A stretch of DNA of 64,000 bases from Rhexocercosporidium sp. MPI-PUGE-AT-0058 (Eukaryota > Ascomycota > Leotiomycetes > Helotiales). The notes under the pieces are model-generated. The model made no database searches. It saw only the letters and a program-made list of their open reading frames with translations, and had not been told where the DNA came from. Positions 10,441 to 21,548 of this stretch are shown in pieces. The stretch lies in assembly GCA_020746875.1 (NCBI GenBank), contig JAGTJL010000013.1:992001-1056000 (forward strand), in the 5' to 3' direction. Positions within the stretch are counted from its first letter, which is position 1. The number at the start of each line of letters is the position of its first letter. The translations under genes and the position numbers were made by a program.

Positions 10441-12430
10441 TTAGTCTTTCATCGTATATACATAAATCTCGGTCATCGAAGCTGTCTTGAAAGTAATTAC
10501 TGGCAGGTCAAGCAACTCGATTACTGTGCTCGTTTTGCTCATCAAGTCACTGGCTGCCAATTCATCCTTGGTCGTCTTTAATTCAGGTATTGTTTCGCTA
10601 TGAGCTTGTCTATGGGCAGCAACCTCGTCTTTCTAGGCACTGAGAGCTTGGGCATTGCTCTCGAGGGAATCATTCATAGCCGTGACCTTGGAACACGTTT
10701 CCTTCAGCTCAACATCTGCTGATCTTTCTCCAAAGTTGCCCAACGAACTGCCGCATCCCATACGTCTTTCTCAGCCTTTGCGGTGATTTTCAAGACCTTA
10801 AGTTCTACTTGATCAGCATCGTAAGATGCTTTCATCTTGTGGTATTTCGAGACGTACTCTTGATTGTGTTTCTGGCACTGCAATGCTTTTTCTTGTGATG
10901 GTTCTAGCTCGGATTTCGTCGCTAGATGCTCGGTAATCTCTGCGGACAGTCTCACATTAATCGCCCGGGTTGCTACGTGTGGGGACGTAACTTCAAGCTC
11001 CAGGGTTTTGATCCGAGCATCTGAAGTCTTCTGTACATGTTCGATATCAAGCGGAGAAGATTTAGCAGCTTTCTCACCCTTGGCCTTCTCATTTTCGAGC
11101 TCCAACTGAACCGACTCGAGTTTTTCGCCGAGTCTGTCGTAGCGCTGTCCAGACTAAGCTTACTAGTCTCGGGTTCGGATCTGGAGGAGGTTTTGGACCA
11201 GAGGTCAAGGCAGCCTTCACATCGTTGGTGAGAGCTATTATGCATTACTGAGCTACAGCACGTGCTTCTAGTACATGTCCGATTTGTCATTATTCTAGCT
11301 ACCGCTCGTGGCGCTAAAGTCCGACGCGCTAGCTTGGTGAGTTGAAGAGCAAGTCAAAAAGTTCGTTGATCCATGTGGAGGACTTGTATACGTCTATATG
11401 ACTGAAATAAACGCGGCGAATGGTCTTAGCTCTGTTGTAGGTTTTGTGGATCTGAGAGACGGTTTGCTTCTATCCTTCAAGGAGGTTTATTTATTCCCGT
11501 GGATGTTTGAGAAGGCGGTTCGCGCTTCTTCGACTCTTCGAGCAATTCATGGCAGAAGCTAGGCTGATAAGTCGCATCTTCTGGTACTAGAGATTTATGG
11601 AAAGCGCGAGAGTCCCGTCAAATGCGGCAATAAGGAGGTCTTCGATGCCTGTAGTATATAGTATTTCACTGGAAGCTTCTTCATGTCTTCGCTAAGCTCC
11701 TAAGCAGTCGTACTCTTTATAGTCAACAGAATCGTATTCACTGTGCCCTCTTCTAAAGATTCCGTCACGGATGATGAAAGGACACGAGCTGGAACACAGA
11801 AAGAGACAAGAAGATACCCGGCAGGCGCAGATCCAATTTCTTTTTTGAAAGCCTGCCATAAATCCTCAACAAACTTCCATTTTTCCTTGTTCTGAATGTG
11901 CTAGTGGGTAACTTTCGAGCTCGCGACCCTATGATATCGTTTCTCACTGTATCTCAAGGGAGCAATTGCAGGATCCCCAGCAGATGTATCCACGTACTAG
12001 AGCAGTTCCTCCAACTTCTTATCGTAAGCACCGAAGAGATCCTGTGGTCCATGAATAATCTTCCTTTGCATGTCGATAAAACTGATGTAGACAGAGCCCT
12101 TATTCCTCTCAATCTCGACAACCTGAGATTAAGGCTCAATGAAACGAAATAAAGTTGAACCCTCAAATGGTGTGAGAACTATGTTGTTGCTATCTTTGGG
12201 CTTCTCGATATGAAACTCCGCGCTCTGGAGTCGGCAGCACATTTCCTCCACCATGGCGTTCATGCGCTCGCTTTATTTCCTTGACGATGTTCTCTGTCAA
12301 TCGAGGCATTGGGTTTTGAGTGACTCGAATGCCTGGCCCGAGAACAAGTCTCTTAACGACTCTTTGATTTTGACCAAAGTCGATTGAGGCTATTGGAAAT
12401 TTATATGTGGCATGAAATAGAGGGGTACAA
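10441..12430 (-). pseudogene. Decayed coiled-coil protein gene with many Gln-to-stop changes
   Basis: Reading the minus strand gives long stretches of convincing protein broken by stops and frameshifts. Clear pieces are IDFGQNQRVVKRLVLGPG (about 12380), VYISFIDMQRKIIHGPQDLF (about 12070), EKWKFVEDLWQAFKKEIG (about 11870), IRRVYFSHIDVYKSSTWINE (about 11390), a Lys/Glu-rich coiled coil from 11105 to 10704, and ELKETCSKVTAMNDSLESNA (about 10690). In-frame stops lie at 12129-12131 (TAA), 11997-11999, 11901-11903, 11700-11702 and 10633-10635 (all TAG), with several more between 11290 and 11600. At least three frameshifts are needed. Most stops sit where CAG or CAA (Gln) would fit, the expected product of C-to-T change at CpA. 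The original protein may have begun at the ATG at 12878. Its function is unknown. Confidence 0.75.
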
Positions 12431-14454
12431 AGCAAGTACCTCAGACAATGGAGTAGCAACAGATCTGCTAGCGCCCTAGTCATTGGCTGCGGACATTGCG
12501 TTGAAACATCCTCAAGACTTGTTGACGAAGCGATGTGTAGAACAGGCTGCAAAGTCCAGGTTGGCGAGTAAGTCTGTTGAAGTAAGAACTTGCGGGAAGG
12601 TATGTGGAGGACAACGGATGGTTGAAAGAAGAACGAAAAACGCAGGTCTGGTGTTGCTCACCTAGCCCATATCTGACAGAAGTGATATGTATAAAGCTCG
12701 CCCGATTGCCATTTAAGTTGAGTCCACTATCCGATAACCTTGAATAGAACTGGGGGTTTGGGAAGAAGGCGGAGGGAACGAGGAACGAAGCGCTGCTCGT
12801 ATTGTGATGTTGGAAGAATCGATTGAAGGGAAATCTGTACGTATAGTCATCTTGAGTAAGCTTCACGCGGGAAGGCATCGAAAGAGCGGCTCGTGTAGAA
12901 AGAGACGCAGGAATTGAAGTCAAGTGGGGGTCGAGCAGTTGCAGATAGAAGCGTTTGCAATCCTTGGCTTTGTTGAAAGAAGTTTGAAATAATAAAAAGC
13001 AATGCAATGCTCAGTAACCGAAAAAGTTGACAACTTTGCGTTCAAGGATGAAGAGGCTCGTAGTCTTTACAGAAAGAAGGTTAGAGGAGGAGGGTCGCTC
13101 TCTCGCTTAAACACCCACTCGAGCTAGCGACTTGCTTTGGTGCACATACGTGTTGTTACGGCTGAGACCTTTGTGCGGGCTAAAGAGGATAGACAATAAT
13201 AATGGATGTGACCTTAAGAACAAGCCAATAGAATGTCTTGGTGCTTCCATGACTGGTCTTGACCACGTTAAAAGTAAAGAGACTGTAGAAAAGGCAAGGT
13301 TACGCTAACACATCACTGAAGGCACCACTAACTAAACGGCATTGCAGATCACAAGTTCTGTATCTAGCCAGTGCTTGAGCACACACGCTAGAAGCTGCTT
13401 GCTTTGAATAAAGGCCGACCTCCCCTTTTGTACTTTGACTTTGACGAGATAGAAGCTTGCTCCGCACCAGCATTAGTTAGTCAGCACGACGAGGCAAAGG
13501 ACTAAGCATACATTAATGACGGCGAGATGCGAGATACTAGCAAATGACTTTCCATAGCGCCACGAGGTCTACTGGCCTATGTAGCAGTGGTGACTTCCAA
13601 TCCACGATTGCTACCACAAACATGGTACTACTACGAGTGTTACTCTAGCTTCATCGGATGACAAACTGCAAGACCTGCTACGTAAATCAGAAACCACGAG
13701 AAACGAAGTAGGCGGAGGCACACGGACTCAAGAAGCTGCTGAGTACCTCTAGCCATATTGTCCTTTGAGCCTTGTGACTCGGTACCACGGCAATACAATC
13801 CACTGCAGTAAAAAGCCAATCTCGCCAAGCGCTGGTAGAGATAGGTCAACATTAGACCATAGTACTTGTCGCCGGTCTAGAACAGGAACCATTTAATTAT
13901 CTGATAAAATAGGTGCTAGTAAACACTGCTAGTAAACACTGCGGCCTTGCACTGAATCTTACAAACTGTTCTTGAAAAAGCTGAATCTCAAAACAACAAA
14001 TATTGGGTGAAAGTAGAGGTAGCTCGCTTCTTTACAATTCTTGGGACCAAGTTTTGTCTGTTGGAAGTCCTTTCGCCCCTGAAATAAGAAGGTGAGCCAT
14101 ACTAACCAGTACACACCGAGTTAAAAGTTTCACCGCTTCCTGTGAACGGATTTCGTCCAGCCTCTCTGCTGCCAACTTTGGCTCTTGGGGTAGTACTTGC
14201 ACAATGCAGACATATATCAAAACGCATTCCAAAAACCTGGAAAGAAATATTAGTTCATCGCATCATATTCATCACCCAAGCAAACTATGCCGGAAAACCC
14301 GAGCCATAAAAAGTAGCAAAAAGCGCCCATGCAATCCCAGTCACCCCATCTGAAATCAGCAAATATCACTCCCCAATCTCAACCCCCACCTTCACATTCT
14401 CACACAAGCCAGCACGTATCAACTTCAGCGTCCTTCGATCGTTCTTGGAGGTAT
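12431..14454. other. Gene-poor stretch
   Basis: The part from 12431 to 12878 may hold the 5' end of the dead coiled-coil gene: an open minus-strand frame starts at the ATG at 12878 (MPSRVKLTQDDYTYRFPF). Beyond that nothing convincing is seen. A 13-bp unit is duplicated head to tail at about 13915-13940. Confidence 0.4.
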
Positions 14455-15070
14455 TTAGGCATCTCCCTTGAAGATATCCGGCCAGCACTTCTCCTTGGGC
14501 CACAGCTTCTGGTCATGCGTCTCGGCGTGAACTTCGAGCTGCTTGAGGTTGGTGTTGACGATCTCCTTGCGGCAGTTGGCGCACTATTTGCACCGATGTT
14601 AGTGTGGTGCTCATTCGTTCGTGCATTTTCGACCTCCAACCACTTAGCACGCCTCAGCCTCAGCACTCTCGGATCTCGCTCTAGCTTCCAACTTGGAGGG
14701 GCCTTGAGCATGAACTTGTATCTGACAGAGAAAGGCGGCATGGAGTATGTAACGTATTCTAAGTATCGGGAGGTTCAGGAAGTCTGTCTGGAGGTATTCA
14801 CCAGGCTGGTAGGTTTTGGGGCCTTGACTGGGAGACCGTTCGCCTTGACGGGGGCTCGGGTTCCTGCTGCCTCAGCCTTGCGGTGCTCGCGCTGGACCTG
14901 TATTGGCGTATTCATGTCAGCGTATATCCTCATATCACACACCCCTCTACCATCCCTCTGCCAGACACCCCTCTGTCTCCAGCCTCACCCCTCGCAAGGC
15001 AGCTGGTCTGTAATCACCCCACCTCGCTCCAGGGAAGCAGGCATACCTTCATCTTCTTGGAAACGGGCAT
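14455..15070 (-). CDS. Small zinc-binding protein with a single CxxC...HxxxxH finger
   Basis: Three exons right to left: 15070-15047 (eight codons), 14897-14802 and 14583-14455, giving 82 residues. The introns are 149 and 218 bp. The protein begins MPVSKKMKVQREHRKAEAAG, a basic stretch. It continues with a Lys/Pro/Ala-rich linker (VKANGLPVKAPKPTS). It ends in a finger read as CANCRKEIVNTNLKQLEVHA followed by ETHDQKLWPKEKCWPDIF. The Cys-x2-Cys and the two His form a C2H2-like zinc site; this resembles the small At2g23090-like/zf-met2 eukaryotic proteins, whose cellular role is poorly known. The gene is easy to miss because the exons are tiny. A stray plus-strand frame over the same bases is a shadow. 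Confidence 0.82.
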
Positions 15071-17936
15071 GTTTGCTGTCTTGCTTGGTGTGTTGGAGTT
15101 TGGAGGTGTTTCTTGCACGCAAGTTTCTAGTGTGTTGTTGTTGTTCTGGAGGTGAAGGGTATTTTGAGTGAGGCGAGGGAGGTTGGCTGATTGATCGAGA
15201 ATTTCTATCTGGAGGAGGCAGGGGTCTTCTTTAAGCTTATCTTAGCGGATTGGCTCGGCTCATCTTCGGCTCTCTTTTCGAGATGGAAGGCCTAGTGGGG
15301 GTTTGGTCATTGAGGTGTCTTTGGGAGATAGCTTATGGGTATTGTTTAAGTAAAAGAGGTCTGCCTATACATGATACTGTTAGATTTAAAGAACTGCTGT
15401 TTTCAAGATTGATTCGTACGAATTGACAATCACGACATCTTGGTATATATGAACGTCAAATTCGGTGTGAATCCCGGTCGAGAGCTTGAGAGAACCTGAG
15501 CTCTATATAAATTTTCTGTGTTAGCTGACTCATGGGAATAAAGGGATTGAGATTCTGGTTATTGTGCTAGGAATTGTGTCCGTTCCTACGGCCTCTCAAT
15601 TAGAGATTTGAGGTGTGAATTCTGTCCTGAACTATCGAATCTCCGGTTCAATGGCCAGCAGAAGGGCCATGAAAGTCACTATAAGCACGCACTCTAGCCT
15701 CACCACTACGAGTGAGTTTGATTGAAAAAAGAGGTCAGTGAATGGCAGTATATCAAACAGCAGCTTCAGATGAGTGCCGTAAAGACCAGTAGCTTCAGGA
15801 TATGAATTACCACTGAAACCTACATGACTTCTTTATCCCAAAGACTTGGCCCAGAGCAAATTCGGCTTAGAGGGCTATGACGCTATTTCATATAGAACTA
15901 AATCATTAAGTACTTTCTCCTGCGTCTTGTGACTTCTGGTAGTGGACAGTTCTCTTGGCTCAAGAATATACGAGGCTTCTAATCGGGAGAAGTCGGAAAG
16001 TGTTTGTGGAAGCAAGCAAAGATGTTGTAAGAGTTGTCGTTCTTTCTCGTTCGAAGATCGATCTTCGGAAGACTTATGAAGCGGTGAGGATATGTCATGA
16101 ATGTTTCTCGTCATCTTGCTTACGAGAAGCGATAAATGTAGAGAAAACTTGAGCCAGCTCTCAGCCAAGGACAAAGTCGTGTCTCCCTTGGAAACGCCTT
16201 GGAGGCATTAATTCACACATGATTGATCTGAACCCAAGTAAACCGAGCATACGTGTTGGTAGTAAGGTCTAAGCACAGAGACATGCTAATCAGAGTCATG
16301 CAAGCTTTACAAAGCTTATCTTGAGATGAATACCATGTCTTTCAGACATCTCTTCCGGACCCGATGACCTGGAACAGATAGTAAGATCCCGAGATGTGGT
16401 TGTACGGCATGGTCTCTGTGAGGCTGGTACTCCCGAACCAAAGCCATGGGCTCTTGATTCTTAGAAGATAAATGCGTGACGAGATTTCTGCTTGCCATAG
16501 ATTCAGCAGTCTTTGTTTCGCCTTGGATGAATGACATGACACCTTGGCTGGGTTAAATAAGACTAACGGGGTGATGATACGATGAACAGCGAATGACTCG
16601 AAATCGAAGAAAATACACCGTTTTCTAGACCCAATAATGAATATGACAATAGTGCAGCTCAAGAATCTTTCAAATGACATGCAACGTATGAAAACGAGAT
16701 GGTTGCGAAGTAGGTAGGAAAGGTGTGGACGGTCCAAATCATGCCCCCCCTCGTCAGTGCCAAGCTAAGCGGCTTGGCTGGCAGAATGGATGAACTTCTG
16801 TCTGTCACTGGACTGGCATCTGGCGTCTGGCATCCATTCCATCCTCCCTCACACACGAACAACAACACCGAGACCAAGACCCAGACCCAGACCCCCGACC
16901 CAGCCTCCATATATCTGACATATCGCCACTCGACTTCAGCCTTGACTCGCCGATCGCGAATTACCCCTGGCCCTGGCTTAACATCACATCTATTCCCAGG
17001 CTGTCCCCTCACAAATCGTCAACACTGCGAATTCCCCTCAGTTGTACATTGCACAGCGACGGCGACGACCAAGACCACGAATCCCACTACAGCGCCCGAC
17101 GCTGGTACTACCACTTCGAAACAGGATTCAGTTCAGCCTTTTGTCTTGTGCAACCAGGCATCTGTCTGTCTGACGACAATCCCCACAATTGGCATTGATT
17201 GATCCTAGACTGGTGCAATCGGTACAGCCTCACTCACCTCCACACACGAGAACACCCGTTCCCTCCCCTCCCCCCAACCGCACACCGACGATACCTTCAT
17301 ACCTTGCACGATTGGCAGAAGAAGAAGGAGAAGCTCATGCTGCCAAGGAGCCTTCGCCATTGATTGATTGATTGTTCCGTCTCCCAGAGGTTCGTTGTCC
17401 CGACCTCTTACACCTGATACTGCCCACATGGGATTTTGCCTATCTTGGCCTACTCGGCGAGAACTGCTCCAGCCTTGAATACTCTCCTTGTGCCTCCTGG
17501 GCTACTTTCTGAATCTCTACATCTGCGTTCTATCCAGAGTCTCGCTATCCTGAGTCCTCTGCTGACAAAAGCTGTGACTCAGACAGATACATCTCCAATC
17601 CCTTAGAGCCGAGCTACGGAGAGGAAAACGTCAACACGACAATTGCACATTATTCGATTGCTCACCAGCGACCGCTGAACAGTCGATATTGTCGCATACG
17701 CAGATATCAAAATCTCTCCAGGATAAGCAAACCTTACCGCCTGCATTCCGGCCCCCGGTCCCTATCTCCGAGGGGCTCGTTCTCCCCATCCATAAATCCA
17801 TCTCCAAACTAGACCAGCGGAACACAAAACCCACGGCTCAGTCACTTATCTTAGAAAGGAGTTTCGTGTGTGAATCTGCAGAGGTTGGAGTCAACTGTAC
17901 ACAGCTTATCTGGACATCTACAAGGACGCAACTAAG
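15071..17936. other. Intergenic and long 5' leader region of the PPZ gene
   Basis: No coding gene is recognised. From about 16800 to 17900 the plus strand is CT- and CA-rich, including repeated CCAGAC/CACACGA-like stretches, a common look for promoters and long 5' leaders of highly expressed fungal genes. Several short upstream ATGs occur and could be uORFs if the leader is that long. Confidence 0.45.
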
Positions 17937-19614
17937 ATGGGAAACCAAAGTTCGAAAGGCTCTGGAGCCAGCACACCCAAAGGCAACCAATCCACAACCT
18001 CACTGGATAGAGGAGCAGAGAATCTTTCATCCTACCCCTCATTTAGCAAAGCAGATACGAAGGAATCTATTAGATCCCTCCGAGGCTTGAGATCCAAGAT
18101 CCCGGGTAGCAAGACGGACAGTCCGCGCAACTCCACATCAAACCTAAGCAATGGGGAGACTCTAGTCGATAGATCAGATGCTGGATCAGTGAAGTCAGGC
18201 AAAGGTTCACGATCAGGGCTGAAGGGGACCGGGCTAGACCCGGACTCCACAGCTTCGCCATCGTCACCTTCTGCAGATGCCGAAGATCCTTCCTCCCCTC
18301 TTGACGATCCAGAACCGCCCCCATCGCCCATTCAGTCAGCATCTATGCGACAAGGGCATCATGATGTTGATGCCGCGCAGCGAAGTGGCGAGGTCGATAA
18401 CGTTTCCGACCAACCCCCATCAGGACAAACCAACCCACTTGCACATCTACAACGTGCAGGTGCCTCGATTCTAGTGAAGAGAGAAGGAGAAATCAACCCG
18501 ATTGAGCCAGAGGCCGCCAAGACAGCTCCAGCAGGAGAAGATGGAGCCGCAGGGGGTGGAATGGCTATGGGGGAAATAAAGGACTCTGATGTTGATGACT
18601 ACATCAAGCGTCTTCTGGATGCAGGATATGCTGGCAAGAGTACCAAGGGTGTTGTGCTGAGGAATGCGGAGATCAGCTCCATCTGCTCTCGAGTCCGCGA
18701 GATTTTTTTGGCACAGCCACCTTTGATCGAATTGGAAGCTCCAGTCAAGATCGTAGGCGATATTCATGGACAATACTCGGATCTCATTCGCATGTTCGAG
18801 ATGTGCGGATTTCCACCAAGCGCAAACTTCCTGTTCCTTGGGGATTACGTCGATCGTGGAAAGCATTCTCTGGAGACTATTCTCTTGCTCATGTGCTACA
18901 AAATCAAATACCCTGAGAATTTCTTCTTATTGAGAGGCAACCACGAATGTGCCAATGTCACCAGAGTTTACGGCTTCTATGACGAATGCAAGAGAAGGTG
19001 CAATGTCAAGATTTGGAAAACTTTTGTGGATACCTTCAACTGTGTACGTGTTCCCACTCCATCTTGAAACTTTTGCTAACCTGCTCCAGCTCCCAATTGC
19101 TGCAATCGTTGCTGGAAAGATTTTCTGCGTACATGGTGGACTCTCTCCCGCTTTGAGCCACATGGATGACATCAGACACATTGCTCGCCCGACAGATGTA
19201 CCGGACTTTGGATTATTGAACGATCTTCTTTGGTCAGATCCGGCAGATCAAGAAAAAGACTGGGAAAGTAGCGAGCGAGGTGTCAGCTACTCGTTTGGAA
19301 AGAAAGTGATTGTGGACTTCCTCGCAAGGCACGATTTCGACCTGGTCTGTCGAGCACACATGGTTGTAGAGGATGGATACGAATTCTTTGAAGACCGTAT
19401 CCTGGTGACGGTTTTCTCAGCACCGAACTACTGTGGTGAATTCGACAATTATGGAGCTGTCATGAGCGTGTCTGTAGAGTTGCTTTGCAGCTTCGAGCTT
19501 TTGAAGCCTCTGGATTCTAGTGCTCTCAAGAGTCAGATGAAGAAGAGTCGTAACAAGCGCAACAGCATGCTCAACAGCCCTCCACCATCGGCTTTCCTCC
19601 CTCAAAGCGTTTAG
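17937..19614 (+). CDS. PPZ1: Serine/threonine protein phosphatase of the PP1-related PPZ type
   Basis: Two exons, 17937-19043 and 19090-19614, are separated by a 46-bp intron. They encode 543 residues. The N-terminus [20 protein letters not shown] carries the glycine-2 N-myristoylation pattern known from Ppz1. A Ser/Pro-rich disordered half of about 220 residues follows. The catalytic PP1-like domain starts with [20 protein letters not shown]. It contains the metal and phosphate motifs GDIHGQ, GDYVDRG, RGNHE, and then [13 protein letters not shown] and [11 protein letters not shown]; the Met in RAHMVV is as in yeast Ppz1 rather than PP1. PPZ phosphatases control potassium/sodium homeostasis and cell-wall integrity at the plasma membrane and are held in check by Hal3-type subunits. 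The gene looks intact. Confidence 0.95.
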
Positions 19615-20805
19615 TCTGAGACTAGCTAGGAACGACATAGATCTACAACGAAGCCTTCTCGATTCGCTTTCATGATATCGAATGATCTACCGCGCATATA
19701 CACTGCTGAGAATGCTGTGTCCGACGACTTTTGGCGCGAGGGGCGACAGATTCACAAGGAAAGGAATACAGCGGCTCTTAAGCAAAATAAACATCGAAAG
19801 ACCGAGGGACCCACACCATTGGACCGCCCTGACCGCGCCCAGGTCGGCGAAGTATTGATGATGTCCGGGTCCAGTTCCACCTCCTCTTTGTGCGTGATAC
19901 ATCGGTTTGGGTTTGGGAATACTGGCGTTTTTGAAATTGGGCCATGACATGAAAACAGTCCTTCCTCTTGGGAATATTCTCATGTCATGACTGACCAAGC
20001 ATTGGGTTTAGCGGACTACTCTATTAGTTTGCGGTTGGTTGAGGTTTGAGAGAACGGTGGCATATGTGATACTTGTATTTGTATTGCTAGCTTTCAGCTA
20101 AGAAGGTGCTGGTTTGAGGGCTCAGTAGGTTGCTGCTAGGATGCCACGGAGGTACATGATGAATTAACTGATTTGATCGTTATTACGGAGAGTCTCTGGT
20201 TTTACATGCGGTGTTAGAAACTGCGTCTCGAGTGACAAGATAATTGTCAACTCTTCTCCCTCTTTCCTTCCAAGACCTCCCTTCCTCAAGTGAGGCCCCA
20301 TTCCCATCAAATTCCTGTTGATGTCCAGGAAAGCAAGCTGTCGCCTGGCAATGTATTTCTCTTCTCTCTGTATTTTTAAGAGTATCTTGTCCCTGGCTGA
20401 GGATCTCGACTTCCTCTGAATTACCTGTGCTTTAAATATTGCAAGATCTAGTCTTTTTGAAACCTCTAGTTTTGCAATCCGTCTTGTGCTCTTCCCTAGA
20501 GATTTTAATGTTATCCCAACCTACAGTAATCGCACTGACTACGCTGTTCAGGCCTAGGCCCTGAAAGGCTCAATGCCTCCAGAGATGGGTAGTCAATTAG
20601 GGATTTATCACAACATATGTAGGTAGGTAAGTAGGTAGGCTTACTTTCGTCGAATCAAGCATTGCCCTGAACGAAATCTCCACATTCACCACCGTGCCTC
20701 AAAGCAAAGACATCCTACCAAGACCAGACAGCTCCGCCTACGAGAATTGTTACGTGCGTACGGACGGCGCAAACACAGCACCTCCAACTTCCTGGCCGTG
20801 ACCAA
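19615..20805. other. 3' flank of PPZ and spacer
   Basis: No gene is recognised. The stretch from 20610 to 20640 has GTAGGTAG-like simple repeats. It ends at the left border of a MITE. Confidence 0.5.
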
Positions 20806-21059
20806 GCTCGCAGTGGACAAAAAAAGCGGGAGTAATTAGGGCCCTCACGGAAAGGTGAGTTCTGCTGCGATCGCTATCAATCAGCACCACGCAAACAAAG
20901 AGACTCCATAGCTCATGGCGTAAATATTTGAGTAATTCTCTATAAGCTGATGTACTTTTTATTATACTAGGATTGATGTGTGGTGAAGAACAGAGCGTGG
21001 AAAACAAAGTCTTTTTTGGGGTCGCCTATTTACTCCCGCTTTTTTTGTCCACTGCGAGC
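20806..21059. mobile_element. MITE-like non-autonomous DNA transposon, 254 bp
   Basis: The two ends are perfect 30-bp inverted repeats: the left at 20806-20835 and the right at 21030-21059. The left repeat begins GCTCGCAGTGGACAAAAAAA. Both outer borders are followed by the same three bases, CAA, at 20803-20805 and 21060-21062, as expected for a target-site duplication. The interior is AT-rich and has no coding capacity. The size, perfect termini and lack of a transposase gene fit a miniature inverted-repeat element moved by a transposase elsewhere. A 3-bp duplication suggests a CACTA- or PIF/Harbinger-like source, but I cannot name the family. Perfect termini imply recent activity. Confidence 0.85.
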
Positions 21060-21548
21060 CAAGGAAAAGAAAAAAGCCGAATACGAATCACATGATCCTC
21101 CTTGGCATTGACACTAGAACACGAATACGCGAAGCGAGAAGGGGAAAGGGGAACTAGCAGTGTGCAGCTTGCTTGAAACCACTGCTCTTCGCTCGTTATG
21201 TCGCAGTGTTCTGTGGAGAGAGATAAATGAAATCTGATGCTGACAGGAAGAGGACAAGCTTGTCTTTGGCATGCCTGTCATTGGATGGATGGAGGAAGCC
21301 GAGTACGCTGGATGGCTGGCTAGCGTGGCCACGGTTTGTTGATATTTCTGTGGTCGATGCTTGGTACTGGGACTTCTAGTTAGACTTGTTTATGCTTTAC
21401 AAGTCTACATATATGTAAGCGGCCTGGGTGTTTTTCCTTTTCTCCAAGGTCGATATTCTCGAAACTTTGCCTCTATTTCTCCCGGCTTTTCATCTTCAGT
21501 CTACGATCCTGTTCACTCGGGTGTGCTGCCCACTCAGATCTATTCACC
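21060..21548. other. Promoter region of the CYP51 gene
   Basis: About 490 bp between the MITE and the CYP51 start. No coding gene is recognised. The MITE border lies within promoter range of CYP51. Confidence 0.5.

Noticed and set aside
16723..17202. 159-codon frame upstream of the PPZ gene
   Set aside because: It lies in CT/CA-rich leader sequence and is low in complexity (Thr/Pro-rich), so it is more likely leader than gene.
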